From Bordetella parapertussis (GTDB taxonomy: Bacteria; Pseudomonadota; Gammaproteobacteria; Burkholderiales; Burkholderiaceae_B), in assembly GCA_945872285.1 (NCBI GenBank), contig CAMBZR010000118.1:1-5903 (forward strand): 5,903 nt of DNA, given 5' to 3'. This document shows positions 1 to 5,555 of this stretch, one piece after another (position 1 is the first letter of the stretch; each line of letters opens with the position of its first letter). Under the pieces are notes generated by a model. That model did not search any database. It had not been told where the DNA came from and saw nothing but the letters and a program-made list of their open reading frames with translations. A program made the translations under genes and the position numbers.

Positions 1-130
1 CCACTTGACGATTAGCCAGGTTTGGTTGGTTAGCTCTTTGTGCAGCGTTGTCTCGACTTTTTGAATGGCCCCATTCATGCGCCCTTCACGATGCGCAAGA
101 TCTTCGCGTGTGGCCAAGGTGGGGATGATT
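1..130. repeat. Direct repeat copy 1 (partial coiled-coil gene)
   Basis: This block matches 524-653 at 127 of 130 positions, with a constant offset of 523. The mismatches are at 40 (G versus A), 72 (C versus T) and 89 (C versus A). Read on the minus strand it encodes residues 11-53 of the small coiled-coil/transmembrane protein whose intact copy lies at 449-682. In that frame the three differences are one silent change and two replacements (Leu to Arg and Arg to Gly, relative to the intact copy). No usable start codon was found in this frame between the end of the match and an in-frame stop at 187-189, so this copy is a 5'-truncated pseudogene. It begins at the window edge, so the repeat may continue to the left. 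Confidence 0.95.
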
Positions 131-405
131 TGCGCGAAGGCAAGCCAACCTTGCCGCTGATCCGCGTGTTGGAAGTGGGCACTGACTTACAAAAACAGCT
201 TGTGCGCCAGGCGATTGAGCATGGTGAGGCTGATTTTGATGCGGTCGCGCAAGCCATTCGCGATACTGGTGCTCTTGAGCATGCGCAGCAGTGTGCGGTG
301 GCAGAGGCTGATATGGCCTGCAAGGCGCTTGAGGCGTTTCCGGCTTCAGTTGCGCGTGAGGCCTTGCTAAATTTTTGCGCTTTTGCGGTTGGACGGGACC
401 GGTAA
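121..405 (+). pseudogene. ispB: 3' fragment of polyprenyl (octaprenyl) diphosphate synthase
   Basis: The plus strand encodes the C-terminal ~94 residues of an IspB-type trans-polyprenyl diphosphate synthase, the enzyme that builds the side chain of ubiquinone. It starts at the hallmark segment GDDLREGKPTLPL and ends ...FAVGRDR before TAA, closely resembling the IspB C-terminus. The family is about 320 residues long, and both DDxxD substrate/metal motifs lie upstream of this point, so the fragment cannot be catalytic. Upstream of about 121 the sequence is antisense to a coiled-coil gene (copy 1 of the repeat). The frame stays open leftward to a GTG at 40, but that start has no Shine-Dalgarno sequence and would encode a meaningless chimeric N-terminus. 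The unbroken frame down to the stop suggests a recent event. The likely origin is tandem duplication of the tail of an intact ispB located to the left. A true disruption of ispB is less likely, because the gene is usually essential. Identity is firm; the mechanism is inferred. Confidence 0.85.
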
Positions 406-448
406 ACCAAGCAACAAACGGGTTGACGTACCGTGTGGATGCGACGCC

Positions 449-682
449 TTAATGCGTATAACGTGCCACATAAAAAACCGCAGCAAACAGACTAGGCAAC
501 AAAGTGACCAACAAGCCCGACATCCACTTGACGATTAGCCAGGTTTGGTTGGTTAGCTCTTTATGCAGCGTTGTCTCGACTTTTTGAATGGCCCTATTCA
601 TGCGCCCTTCAAGATGCGCAAGATCTTCGCGTGTGGCCAAGGTGGGGATGATTGCTTCTAAGCGAGTGAGTCTAGTTTCCAT
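449..682 (-). CDS. Small coiled-coil protein with C-terminal membrane anchor
   Basis: This encodes a 77-residue protein from an ATG at 682. Residues 1-45 are heptad-like and charged (METRLTRLEAIIPTLATRED...), with the pattern of a short coiled coil. Residues ~48-72 are hydrophobic (WLIVKW...LLVTLLPSLFAAVFYVAR) and should form one transmembrane helix. The layout resembles small proteobacterial proteins of unknown function that begin 'METR-x-x-x-LEAIIPTLAT' and end in a membrane helix. I cannot assign a function. The start is uncertain: the frame stays open upstream with another ATG at 715 and a TTG at 769, and none of the three has a clear Shine-Dalgarno. I chose 682 because related proteins, as I recall them, begin there; the longer forms would add a second hydrophobic segment. 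It lies downstream of the phosphodiesterase on the same strand and converges on the ispB tail, 43 bp away. Its central part is duplicated at 1-130. Confidence 0.6.
   Translation of the reverse strand: METRLTRLEAIIPTLATREDLAHLEGRMNRAIQKVETTLHKELTNQTWLIVKWMSGLLVTLLPSLFAAVFYVARYTH
524..653. repeat. Direct repeat copy 2 (inside the intact coiled-coil gene)
   Basis: This is the partner of the repeat at 1-130. It lies wholly within the coiled-coil gene, covering codons 11-53. The match ends at 653, immediately after GGGGATGATT. Here the sequence continues GCTTC as part of the gene, whereas copy 1 continues TGCGCGAAG as ispB. The unit from 131 to 653 (523 bp) is therefore the candidate duplicated segment. 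Confidence 0.95.
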
Positions 683-800
683 TTTGTAATTGTAAGCAAT
701 GCCCAGCACGTTCATCAAGACGTACACGGATAAAAACCTGTAACCAAAAATTAACAAATCAACGTGCAATCAGATTCAACGCCCAATGAAGGCCATCGAA

Positions 801-2039
801 CTACTTGGTCACGAGATCGTACAGCGTGTCTTGGCCGTCGTTTTTCTCTCCGACAACTTTTAACAGACGCACTAAAAGGTTGTAGACGTCGATGTTTCTG
901 ACGGTGTCGAGTTGGGTTCTTTTTATCTGTGGTCCTTGAATAATAAACAGTCCCTGCATCGCGGGGTCGCTTGGGTCATGCCCGTGTTGCCCCGGAATCA
1001 CTCTTTGACCTGCGCGCGCAATGGTGCTCCAGCCGGCTTTCGCAAGACAGACCACCTGCGGCACCCTTCGATGTGTTCCAAAATGATATTTTGCAGGAAT
1101 GTCCTCTTTAGCCCAGCAATCCATATTGGGATTCTGTTTCAAGCGACTCAATAAAATAGGCTTGTCCGTGACGCTTGCGTCAAAACCTGCCAAGGGCCCA
1201 GCCCACTGAACTCTTACGCTGTCGAGTTCTTTAGCGTACGCAGATAAATCAACCGCGCGGTCGGGCATGATATGCGCCATACCGTGATCCGAGGTGACGA
1301 TGAGCGTCGTTTTGTCCGCCAAACCAAGGGCACGAAGCCCCTCTAAGAGTTCACCGATCGCTTGATCGGCGCTGGTAATGGATGCGTTCACTTCTGGGCT
1401 ATCAGGCCCAAATTCATGCCCCTTCGAGTCGACTTCAGAAAAATACAAGGTCGCGAAATCGGCTCGATCTTGGTCGTCGCGGTTTAACCAGCGCAACAGT
1501 TGTTTCGTTCGCTCAGACGAACTCAGGGCGTGTTCATATTTCAACCAGTCGTTGGGCTGTATGCCTTGGATCGGCGCTTCTGAGCCCACCCAAAAGAGCG
1601 TTGACGAACGTTTTCCTTGCTTGTTGAGTGTGACCCAAAGTGGCGTGCCTTCTTGCCACCACAGCGGATTTTCAATTGCATGTCGATCTGACAGTCTGAA
1701 CACTTGGTCAGTTTTAGCGGGATCGTACATGGTGTTGTTCACAATGCCATTGTTATCTGGGTAGCGCCCAGTGATCAACGCAAAATGATTTGGAAAAGTA
1801 ATGGTCGGAAACACCGGCTCAAATTTTTTAGCGAGCGTGCCTTGTTGGGCCAGCGCTGAAAGGTTTGGAGTGATACCGCGCTCAAGGTAGTCATTTCTGA
1901 AACCGTCGATGCTGACCAAGAGGACTAAGTTTTTATTCGGACGGGTAAGTGGGCGGTCTGGCGGTATGGCCGTTTGTGCCCCCGCCTGCTGTAGCAGCAC
2001 TGCAAGTAGTAGCGAGGTAATTTGAAGAAACAGTTTCAT
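801..2039 (-). CDS. Exported NPP-type phosphodiesterase (alkaline phosphatase superfamily)
   Basis: This is a 412-residue member of the nucleotide pyrophosphatase/phosphodiesterase (NPP) family, binuclear-zinc enzymes that hydrolyse phosphodiester or pyrophosphate bonds. Residues 1-21 form a signal peptide (MKLFLQ, hydrophobic core, cleavage after AGA), so it should act in the periplasm or outside the cell. The full catalytic set is visible: Asp45 (VSIDGF), nucleophile Thr81 (TFPNH), Asn102 (GIVNN), Asp204 and His208 (EVDSKGHEFGP), Asp251 and His252 (TSDHGM), and His352 (PGQHGHD). The Thr81-to-Asn102 spacing of 21 equals that in the characterised Xanthomonas NPP as I remember it. Length is normal for bacterial NPPs. 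The ATG at 2039 is well supported by GAGG six bases upstream (2046-2049). The substrate (nucleotides, phospholipid-derived diesters or others) cannot be read from sequence. It follows the desaturase by 72 bp on the same strand, but the hairpin at 2093-2111 and its own good ribosome site allow separate expression. Confidence 0.92.
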   Translation of the reverse strand: MKLFLQITSLLLAVLLQQAGAQTAIPPDRPLTRPNKNLVLLVSIDGFRNDYLERGITPNLSALAQQGTLAKKFEPVFPTITFPNHFALITGRYPDNNGIVNNTMYDPAKTDQVFRLSDRHAIENPLWWQEGTPLWVTLNKQGKRSSTLFWVGSEAPIQGIQPNDWLKYEHALSSSERTKQLLRWLNRDDQDRADFATLYFSEVDSKGHEFGPDSPEVNASITSADQAIGELLEGLRALGLADKTTLIVTSDHGMAHIMPDRAVDLSAYAKELDSVRVQWAGPLAGFDASVTDKPILLSRLKQNPNMDCWAKEDIPAKYHFGTHRRVPQVVCLAKAGWSTIARAGQRVIPGQHGHDPSDPAMQGLFIIQGPQIKRTQLDTVRNIDVYNLLVRLLKVVGEKNDGQDTLYDLVTK

Positions 2040-2092
2040 GGTTGGCCTCGTGCAAACAGCAATATTCAGAGGTTAAAACCGTAGCACGCGTT

Positions 2093-2111
2093 TGTGACGT
2101 CTGGCGTCACA
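2093..2111 (-). terminator. Hairpin just after the desaturase stop codon
   Basis: A perfect 7-bp inverted repeat (TGTGACG / CGTCACA) with a 5-base loop starts at the base following the desaturase stop codon. Its position suits a transcription terminator or 3' mRNA-stabilising hairpin for the minus-strand desaturase transcript. The U-tract expected of an intrinsic terminator is missing on that strand (the next bases read AACGCG), so termination is not established. It could also be an operator-like palindrome upstream of the phosphodiesterase gene. Confidence 0.3.
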
Positions 2112-3050
2112 TTAATCCACTGTATCGATTTGTTTATCATCCATCAGACGCTTGCTTGGTCGCACCACCTCTGAAGCCAAGCCAACGCGCTCTAGCAACT
2201 GAATCACTGAAAAGGTGAGATCGATCTCAAACCAACGGTGTCCGTGTCGCGCTGACCGAGCGTCTGCATGATGGTTGTTGTGCCAACCTTCGCCCAGCGT
2301 CACCAACGCAACAAACCAATTATTGCGACTGTCATCTGGGGTGTTGTAGTTACGGTAGCCATAAAGATGCGCCAGAGAATTAACCGACCACGTGACATGC
2401 CAGACCACAACCGTGCGCACAAATACGCCCCAAATGAGCAGGCCGGCACCAAACTGAATGGCATGCCCCAGCGACCCGCCCAACAGCAGTTCGATCACCA
2501 CGCCGGCTAAAAAGAATAACAGCCAAGAGCCAACAATAATCATCGGATAGCGCGCTGTAGTCTCGAGTTTTTTGTAAAACGGATCGCGCAAAATATCTTT
2601 CGCAAAACGGGTGTAAATCGCGTAGCGATCGACTTGTTCGTTTTGAATAAATATCCAGCCCATATGCCCCCAGAACGGTCCGGCCAAAGGCGTATGCGGA
2701 TCCTCCGACTCATCAGATTTGACGTGATGCCAACGGTGTATGCCGACCCACCTTGCGGGCGTGTCTTGCGCGCAACAGACTGCCAGCACGGCAAAAGTAT
2801 GTTCGAGCCACTTAGGGCAAACCAAACCTTTATGTGTCAACAGGCGGTGATAGCAAAGGTTAATGCCTAAGTAGCCAAAGACAAATACACCAACAAGCAT
2901 CACCCACACGCTGGCCCAACTAAAAAACCACGGCAAGCATGCAAGCAGCGCTACCAAGTGGAAGCTACCAATTGTTAGCACGGCGACCCAGTCGATTTTT
3001 CGAAGAGCAGTCCCGTCTGGAAGTGGCAAGCGCTCTATTGTTTTTTGCAT
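2112..3050 (-). CDS. Membrane acyl desaturase (delta-9 fatty acid desaturase family)
   Basis: This 312-residue integral-membrane di-iron desaturase of the stearoyl-CoA/delta-9 type introduces a cis double bond into saturated acyl chains, which adjusts membrane fluidity. All three histidine boxes are present (numbering from the ATG at 3050): HRLLTH at 68-73, HRWHH at 105-109 and HNNHH at 257-261, plus the conserved NS-x-x-H (His228) between boxes two and three. Hydrophobic segments at about 22-43, 48-65, 170-190 and 202-219 give the usual four-helix topology with the boxes on the cytoplasmic side. The frame stays open to an ATG at 3167, which would add 39 residues including a CRNC motif. I prefer 3050 because MQKTIERLPLPDGT... 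resembles the usual N-terminus and gives a normal family length. Neither start has a convincing Shine-Dalgarno sequence. An imperfect palindrome directly upstream (3052-3071) may be an operator. Electron-donor partners are not encoded nearby. Confidence 0.93.
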   Translation of the reverse strand: MQKTIERLPLPDGTALRKIDWVAVLTIGSFHLVALLACLPWFFSWASVWVMLVGVFVFGYLGINLCYHRLLTHKGLVCPKWLEHTFAVLAVCCAQDTPARWVGIHRWHHVKSDESEDPHTPLAGPFWGHMGWIFIQNEQVDRYAIYTRFAKDILRDPFYKKLETTARYPMIIVGSWLLFFLAGVVIELLLGGSLGHAIQFGAGLLIWGVFVRTVVVWHVTWSVNSLAHLYGYRNYNTPDDSRNNWFVALVTLGEGWHNNHHADARSARHGHRWFEIDLTFSVIQLLERVGLASEVVRPSKRLMDDKQIDTVD

Positions 3051-3381
3051 AGTATGTTGGCGCCAAACTACGTACTTGTTCGCAGCAGTATTGCTGAAAA
3101 ATCGATCAATTTTACCCTGCGGCAAATTACGAAATCCGCAATTCCTGCAAACCTGCGAAATGGCCATGTATCCACGTCTGCGATCGGATTAAATTGATTG
3201 GCTGCTTGCGGTCACTGGCCTACCCAAACTAAACGGTTCGTCGCAGGCCGCAAAGCGGGTTTAGGGGCTCCTTTTTTGCGATAGGCGCTGCCCCATCGGT
3301 ATCGAGGGATTCACCGTTTGTGCTCTGCATTGGGATGTACACTGCATTTTTCAATTTGCAGTCTGATCGATAGGAACCCAA
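3051..3381. other. Divergent intergenic region, desaturase and aminotransferase
   Basis: This stretch separates the minus-strand desaturase (if it starts at 3050) from the plus-strand aminotransferase, so it should carry both promoters. It contains a palindrome at 3052-3071, a small hairpin CCGC-AAA-GCGG at 3248-3258, a run of six T at 3272-3277 and an AT-richer segment at 3340-3360. A weak -10-like TACACT at 3338-3343 precedes the aminotransferase, but no -35 lies at proper spacing. A minus-strand open frame runs across part of it but has no recognisable features. I see no RNA gene here. Confidence 0.5.
3052..3071. promoter_or_regulatory. Imperfect 20-bp palindrome at the desaturase start
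   Basis: A perfect 10-bp palindrome, TTGGCGCCAA (3057-3066), is extended by GTA/TAC arms (3052-3054 and 3069-3071), so 8 of 10 pairs are complementary. It sits one base upstream of the preferred desaturase ATG. Dyads of this size are typical of TetR- or GntR-type repressor sites, and desaturase genes in other proteobacteria are controlled by such regulators (DesT, FabR). No match to a known consensus is claimed, no regulator gene is in the window, and chance or an mRNA hairpin are alternatives. Confidence 0.35.
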
Positions 3382-4545
3382 ATGTTCAAACTTGCCGCCT
3401 CTTTGTCGCGACTTGGTACCGAATCTGCCTTTGAAATTTTGGCGCGCGCACAAGCGCTTGCTGCGCAGGGTAAAGACATTATTAACCTGGGCATTGGTCA
3501 GCCAGATTTTAAGACCCCAAAGCATATTGTTGAAGCGGGCATTCAGGCCTTGCGCGACGGCCATCATGGTTATACGCCGGCCAACGGTTTGCCTCAGGTG
3601 CGCGAGGCAGTCGCGGCTGATTTGCAACGACGACATGGTGCCAAGGTTGATCCAGACTGTGTGGTGATTGTGCCTGGCGGCAAACCAACGATGTTTTTTG
3701 CCATTTTGATGTTTGGCGAGCCGGGTGCTGAGATTATGTACCCTAATCCAGGCTTTCCGATTTATGAGTCATTGATTAAATACAGTGGCGCAACGCCGGT
3801 GCCAATCGCTTTAAGCGAAGACAAAGATTTTGCGTTTGATGCCGACACGGTGCTGTCGCAGATCACACCCGCCACGCGTCTGATTATCATCAATAGCCCT
3901 GCCAACCCAACGGGCGGGGTCACGCCTAAAGCCGAGATTGACAAGTTGGTGGCTGGTTTGGCTAAACACCCTGACGTGGCAATACTCTCTGATGAAATTT
4001 ATAGCCAGATGTTGTATGGCGGGCGCGAGCACGTGTCGTTGCTCAATTATCCTGAGATCCGTGATCGTCTGATTGTGCTCGACGGCTGGAGTAAGACCTA
4101 CGCTATGACCGGTTGGCGCTTAGGCTATGCGGTGTGGCCCGAAAGTTTAGTGGCCGATGTCACGCGCTTGTGCATCAACGATCATTCGTGTGTGAACGCC
4201 TCAGCGCAGTTTGCCGGCCTAGCTGCCTTAACCGGCCCGCAAGATGCCGTCGCTGAAATGATGGTCGCCTTTAACCAGCGGCGCAGTTTGATCGTTGAGG
4301 CCTTAAACAGCCTGCCAGGCGTACGGTGTTCTGATGCGGCGGGCGCGTTTTATGCGTTTCCGCATGTTGGCGGTACCGGTTTGACCTCGCGTCAAGCACA
4401 AGATTTGTTCTTGAACGAAGCGGGCGTGGCAACAATCTCAGGTACCAGCTTTGGCGCCTGGGGCGAGGGCTACGTACGGTTTTCGTATGCAAACAGCGCC
4501 GAGAACATCGAGCGGGCAATCGAGCGCATTCGCAAGGTACTGTAA
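3382..4545 (+). CDS. Class I/II PLP-dependent aminotransferase
   Basis: This 387-residue fold-type I aminotransferase is a cytoplasmic homodimer by family, moving an amino group between an amino acid and a 2-oxo acid through pyridoxal phosphate. Visible landmarks are INLGIGQPDF (34-43), the cofactor-binding GGKPT segment (99-103), NSPANPTGG (171-179), SDEIY with Asp204 and Tyr207, the Schiff-base lysine Lys238 in SKTYAMTGWRLG with phosphate-binding Arg246, and Arg366 in YVRFSYA for the substrate carboxylate. Length is typical. The ATG at 3382 is supported by AGGA six bases upstream (3372-3375). The PGGKPTMFF...YPNPGFPIYES pattern places it in a bacterial aspartate/aromatic-type subgroup often annotated only as 'aminotransferase', and substrate cannot be decided from sequence. 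It is transcribed divergently from the desaturase. The next gene on the strand is 113-152 bp away, depending on that gene's start, so co-transcription is possible but not shown. Confidence 0.95.
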   Translation: MFKLAASLSRLGTESAFEILARAQALAAQGKDIINLGIGQPDFKTPKHIVEAGIQALRDGHHGYTPANGLPQVREAVAADLQRRHGAKVDPDCVVIVPGGKPTMFFAILMFGEPGAEIMYPNPGFPIYESLIKYSGATPVPIALSEDKDFAFDADTVLSQITPATRLIIINSPANPTGGVTPKAEIDKLVAGLAKHPDVAILSDEIYSQMLYGGREHVSLLNYPEIRDRLIVLDGWSKTYAMTGWRLGYAVWPESLVADVTRLCINDHSCVNASAQFAGLAALTGPQDAVAEMMVAFNQRRSLIVEALNSLPGVRCSDAAGAFYAFPHVGGTGLTSRQAQDLFLNEAGVATISGTSFGAWGEGYVRFSYANSAENIERAIERIRKVL

Positions 4546-4668
4546 AACAGCGAGACCCAAGCGCAACTGATCTTTGGCTTCAGGCGGTCGGTGCCTCACG
4601 TCCTGAGTGTCTCGATCGGGGTTTTTGTCATGCTGTTGGCGTCGATGTTGCCGGTACTATGGCTTTAG
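4546..4668 (+). pseudogene. Possible remnant of a LysE/RhtB-family exporter
   Basis: In the frame directly after the aminotransferase stop, 40 codons run open to TAG at 4666-4668. They read as membrane-protein sequence: ...QLIFGFRRSVPHVL then SIGVFVMLLASMLPVLWL. The pattern 'FGFRRS-x-PH-x-L...G...MLL' resembles the first loop and second helix (about residues 25-60) of LysE/RhtB amino-acid exporters. The normal N-terminal helix and the remaining ~150 residues are absent, so at most this is a scrap left by deletion. The resemblance is recalled from the family pattern and rests on a short segment; a chance hydrophobic frame is possible. It overlaps the upstream ATG proposed for the hydrolase. 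Confidence 0.33.
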
Positions 4669-5555
4669 ATCAATTCTTTCCCAAAAAGAGGCCTGACTTG
4701 AAACACATATTAGCCCGAGGATTGAACTTTGCTTACCTCGAGCAAGGCGAGGGCCCACTGGTATTTCTGTTGCATGGGTTTCCTGACAATGCCCAGACTT
4801 GGAGCCATCAGATACCCGCGTTGGTTGCGCAAGGCTACCGGGTCGTTGCGCCTTATTTGCGCGGCTATCCACCCACCGATGTGGGCACGGGTGGCTATTA
4901 TGACAAAGCCACCTTAGTGGCAGACGTAGCGGCTTTGATTCAAGCCTTGGGCGAAGGCAAGCCCTGCCATTTGGTTGGACAGGACTGGGGCGCGATCATC
5001 GGTTACGGAGTCTTGGCGGCCTACCCAGAATTAATCGCGCGCGCCGTGTTGATGGCGGTCCCTCACCCAGGCCAGGTCTCAAAGAGCCTGACAGACGCCA
5101 AACATATTCAGCGATCGTTTCATTGGTGGTTTTTTCAGCTACCAGATTTGCCAGAAAAGGCCTTAGCCGAAAACAACATGGCCTTTATTGATTACCTTTG
5201 GAACTACTGGACAACAGAAGGCTATCAGGATGACGCACACCTGCAGTCGGTCAAAGAGACCCTCGCACAACCCGGCGTCTTGGCTGCGACCTTAGGTTAT
5301 TACAGGGCGATGTTTGATGTGGCCAAGGCCGACCCTGCCTTGGCCGATTTGCGCGTGTTGATGGCGCGTCAGATTAAAGTGCCAACGCTTGCGTTATGCG
5401 GCGCAGACGACTTGCGCGCCGAGCTCATGCAAGCGCAAGCGCAATATTTCGAAAACGAATACGACTTTAAGTTGATCGCGCGCGCGGGGCACTTTTTGCA
5501 TCGCGAACAGCCACAAGCCGTGACTCAACAGTTACTTGACTGGTTTAAAAAATGA
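4659..5555 (+). CDS. Alpha/beta hydrolase, epoxide hydrolase-like
   Basis: This is a 298-residue (from ATG 4659) alpha/beta-fold hydrolase of the epoxide hydrolase/haloalkane dehalogenase group. Motifs in order are HGFPD (39-43, oxyanion hole), nucleophile Asp109 in VGQDWGA, a helical cap rich in aromatics with a candidate epoxide-activating tyrosine in GYYRAMF (214-215), the acid in GADD (250-251) and catalytic His278 in AGHFLHRE. An Asp nucleophile with cap tyrosines favours epoxide hydrolysis, but related proteins include dehalogenases and ester or lactone hydrolases, and the natural substrate is unknown. No signal peptide is seen, so it should be cytoplasmic. The start is uncertain: the ATG at 4659 has no good Shine-Dalgarno, whereas an in-frame TTG at 4698 has AGAGG six bases upstream and gives a 285-residue protein beginning just before the first strand, as many relatives do. 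Its stop overlaps the transporter start, implying translational coupling. Confidence 0.92.
   Translation: MALDQFFPKKRPDLKHILARGLNFAYLEQGEGPLVFLLHGFPDNAQTWSHQIPALVAQGYRVVAPYLRGYPPTDVGTGGYYDKATLVADVAALIQALGEGKPCHLVGQDWGAIIGYGVLAAYPELIARAVLMAVPHPGQVSKSLTDAKHIQRSFHWWFFQLPDLPEKALAENNMAFIDYLWNYWTTEGYQDDAHLQSVKETLAQPGVLAATLGYYRAMFDVAKADPALADLRVLMARQIKVPTLALCGADDLRAELMQAQAQYFENEYDFKLIARAGHFLHREQPQAVTQQLLDWFKK
4687..4691 (+). promoter_or_regulatory. Shine-Dalgarno favouring a TTG start for the hydrolase
   Basis: AGAGG lies six bases before an in-frame TTG (4698-4700) of the hydrolase, the spacing expected for a ribosome binding site. The annotated ATG at 4659 is preceded only by TTGCCGGTACT, a poor site. 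The alternative protein would start MKHILARGLNF. The choice is an inference from spacing and family N-termini. Confidence 0.45.

Noticed and set aside
75..410. Minus-strand open frame of 111 codons across the ispB fragment
   Set aside because: It is antisense to the recognisable IspB C-terminus, its composition is Ala/Ser/Arg-rich and low in structure, and it lies out of frame with the coiled-coil gene copy.
1378..1764. Plus-strand open frames antisense to the phosphodiesterase
   Set aside because: They are shadows of a well-supported gene with complete catalytic motifs; no ribosome site or family pattern is visible.
3051..3167. 39-residue N-terminal extension of the desaturase with a CRNC motif
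   Set aside because: A single CxxC does not make a metal domain, the segment does not resemble a desaturase N-terminus, and the ATG at 3167 has at best a GGA placed too close. I treat it as an upstream open frame.
3248..3277. Hairpin CCGC-AAA-GCGG with a downstream T6 run as an intrinsic terminator
   Set aside because: The stem is only 4 bp, and 13 bases separate it from the T run. No plus-strand gene ends upstream of it.
3318..3343. TTGTGC and TACACT as a sigma-70 promoter for the aminotransferase
   Set aside because: The spacer is only 14 bp and both hexamers are poor matches, so I do not call a promoter.
3229..3636. Minus-strand open frame of 135 codons
   Set aside because: More than half overlaps the strongly supported aminotransferase in antisense, and the remaining part has no recognisable motif or ribosome site.
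4551..4626. CGAGAC/GTCTCG repeats followed by GGGGTTTTT as an aminotransferase terminator
   Set aside because: The arms are 6 bp with a loop of about 52 bases, and no compact stem abuts the T run. The segment is better read as part of the exporter remnant.
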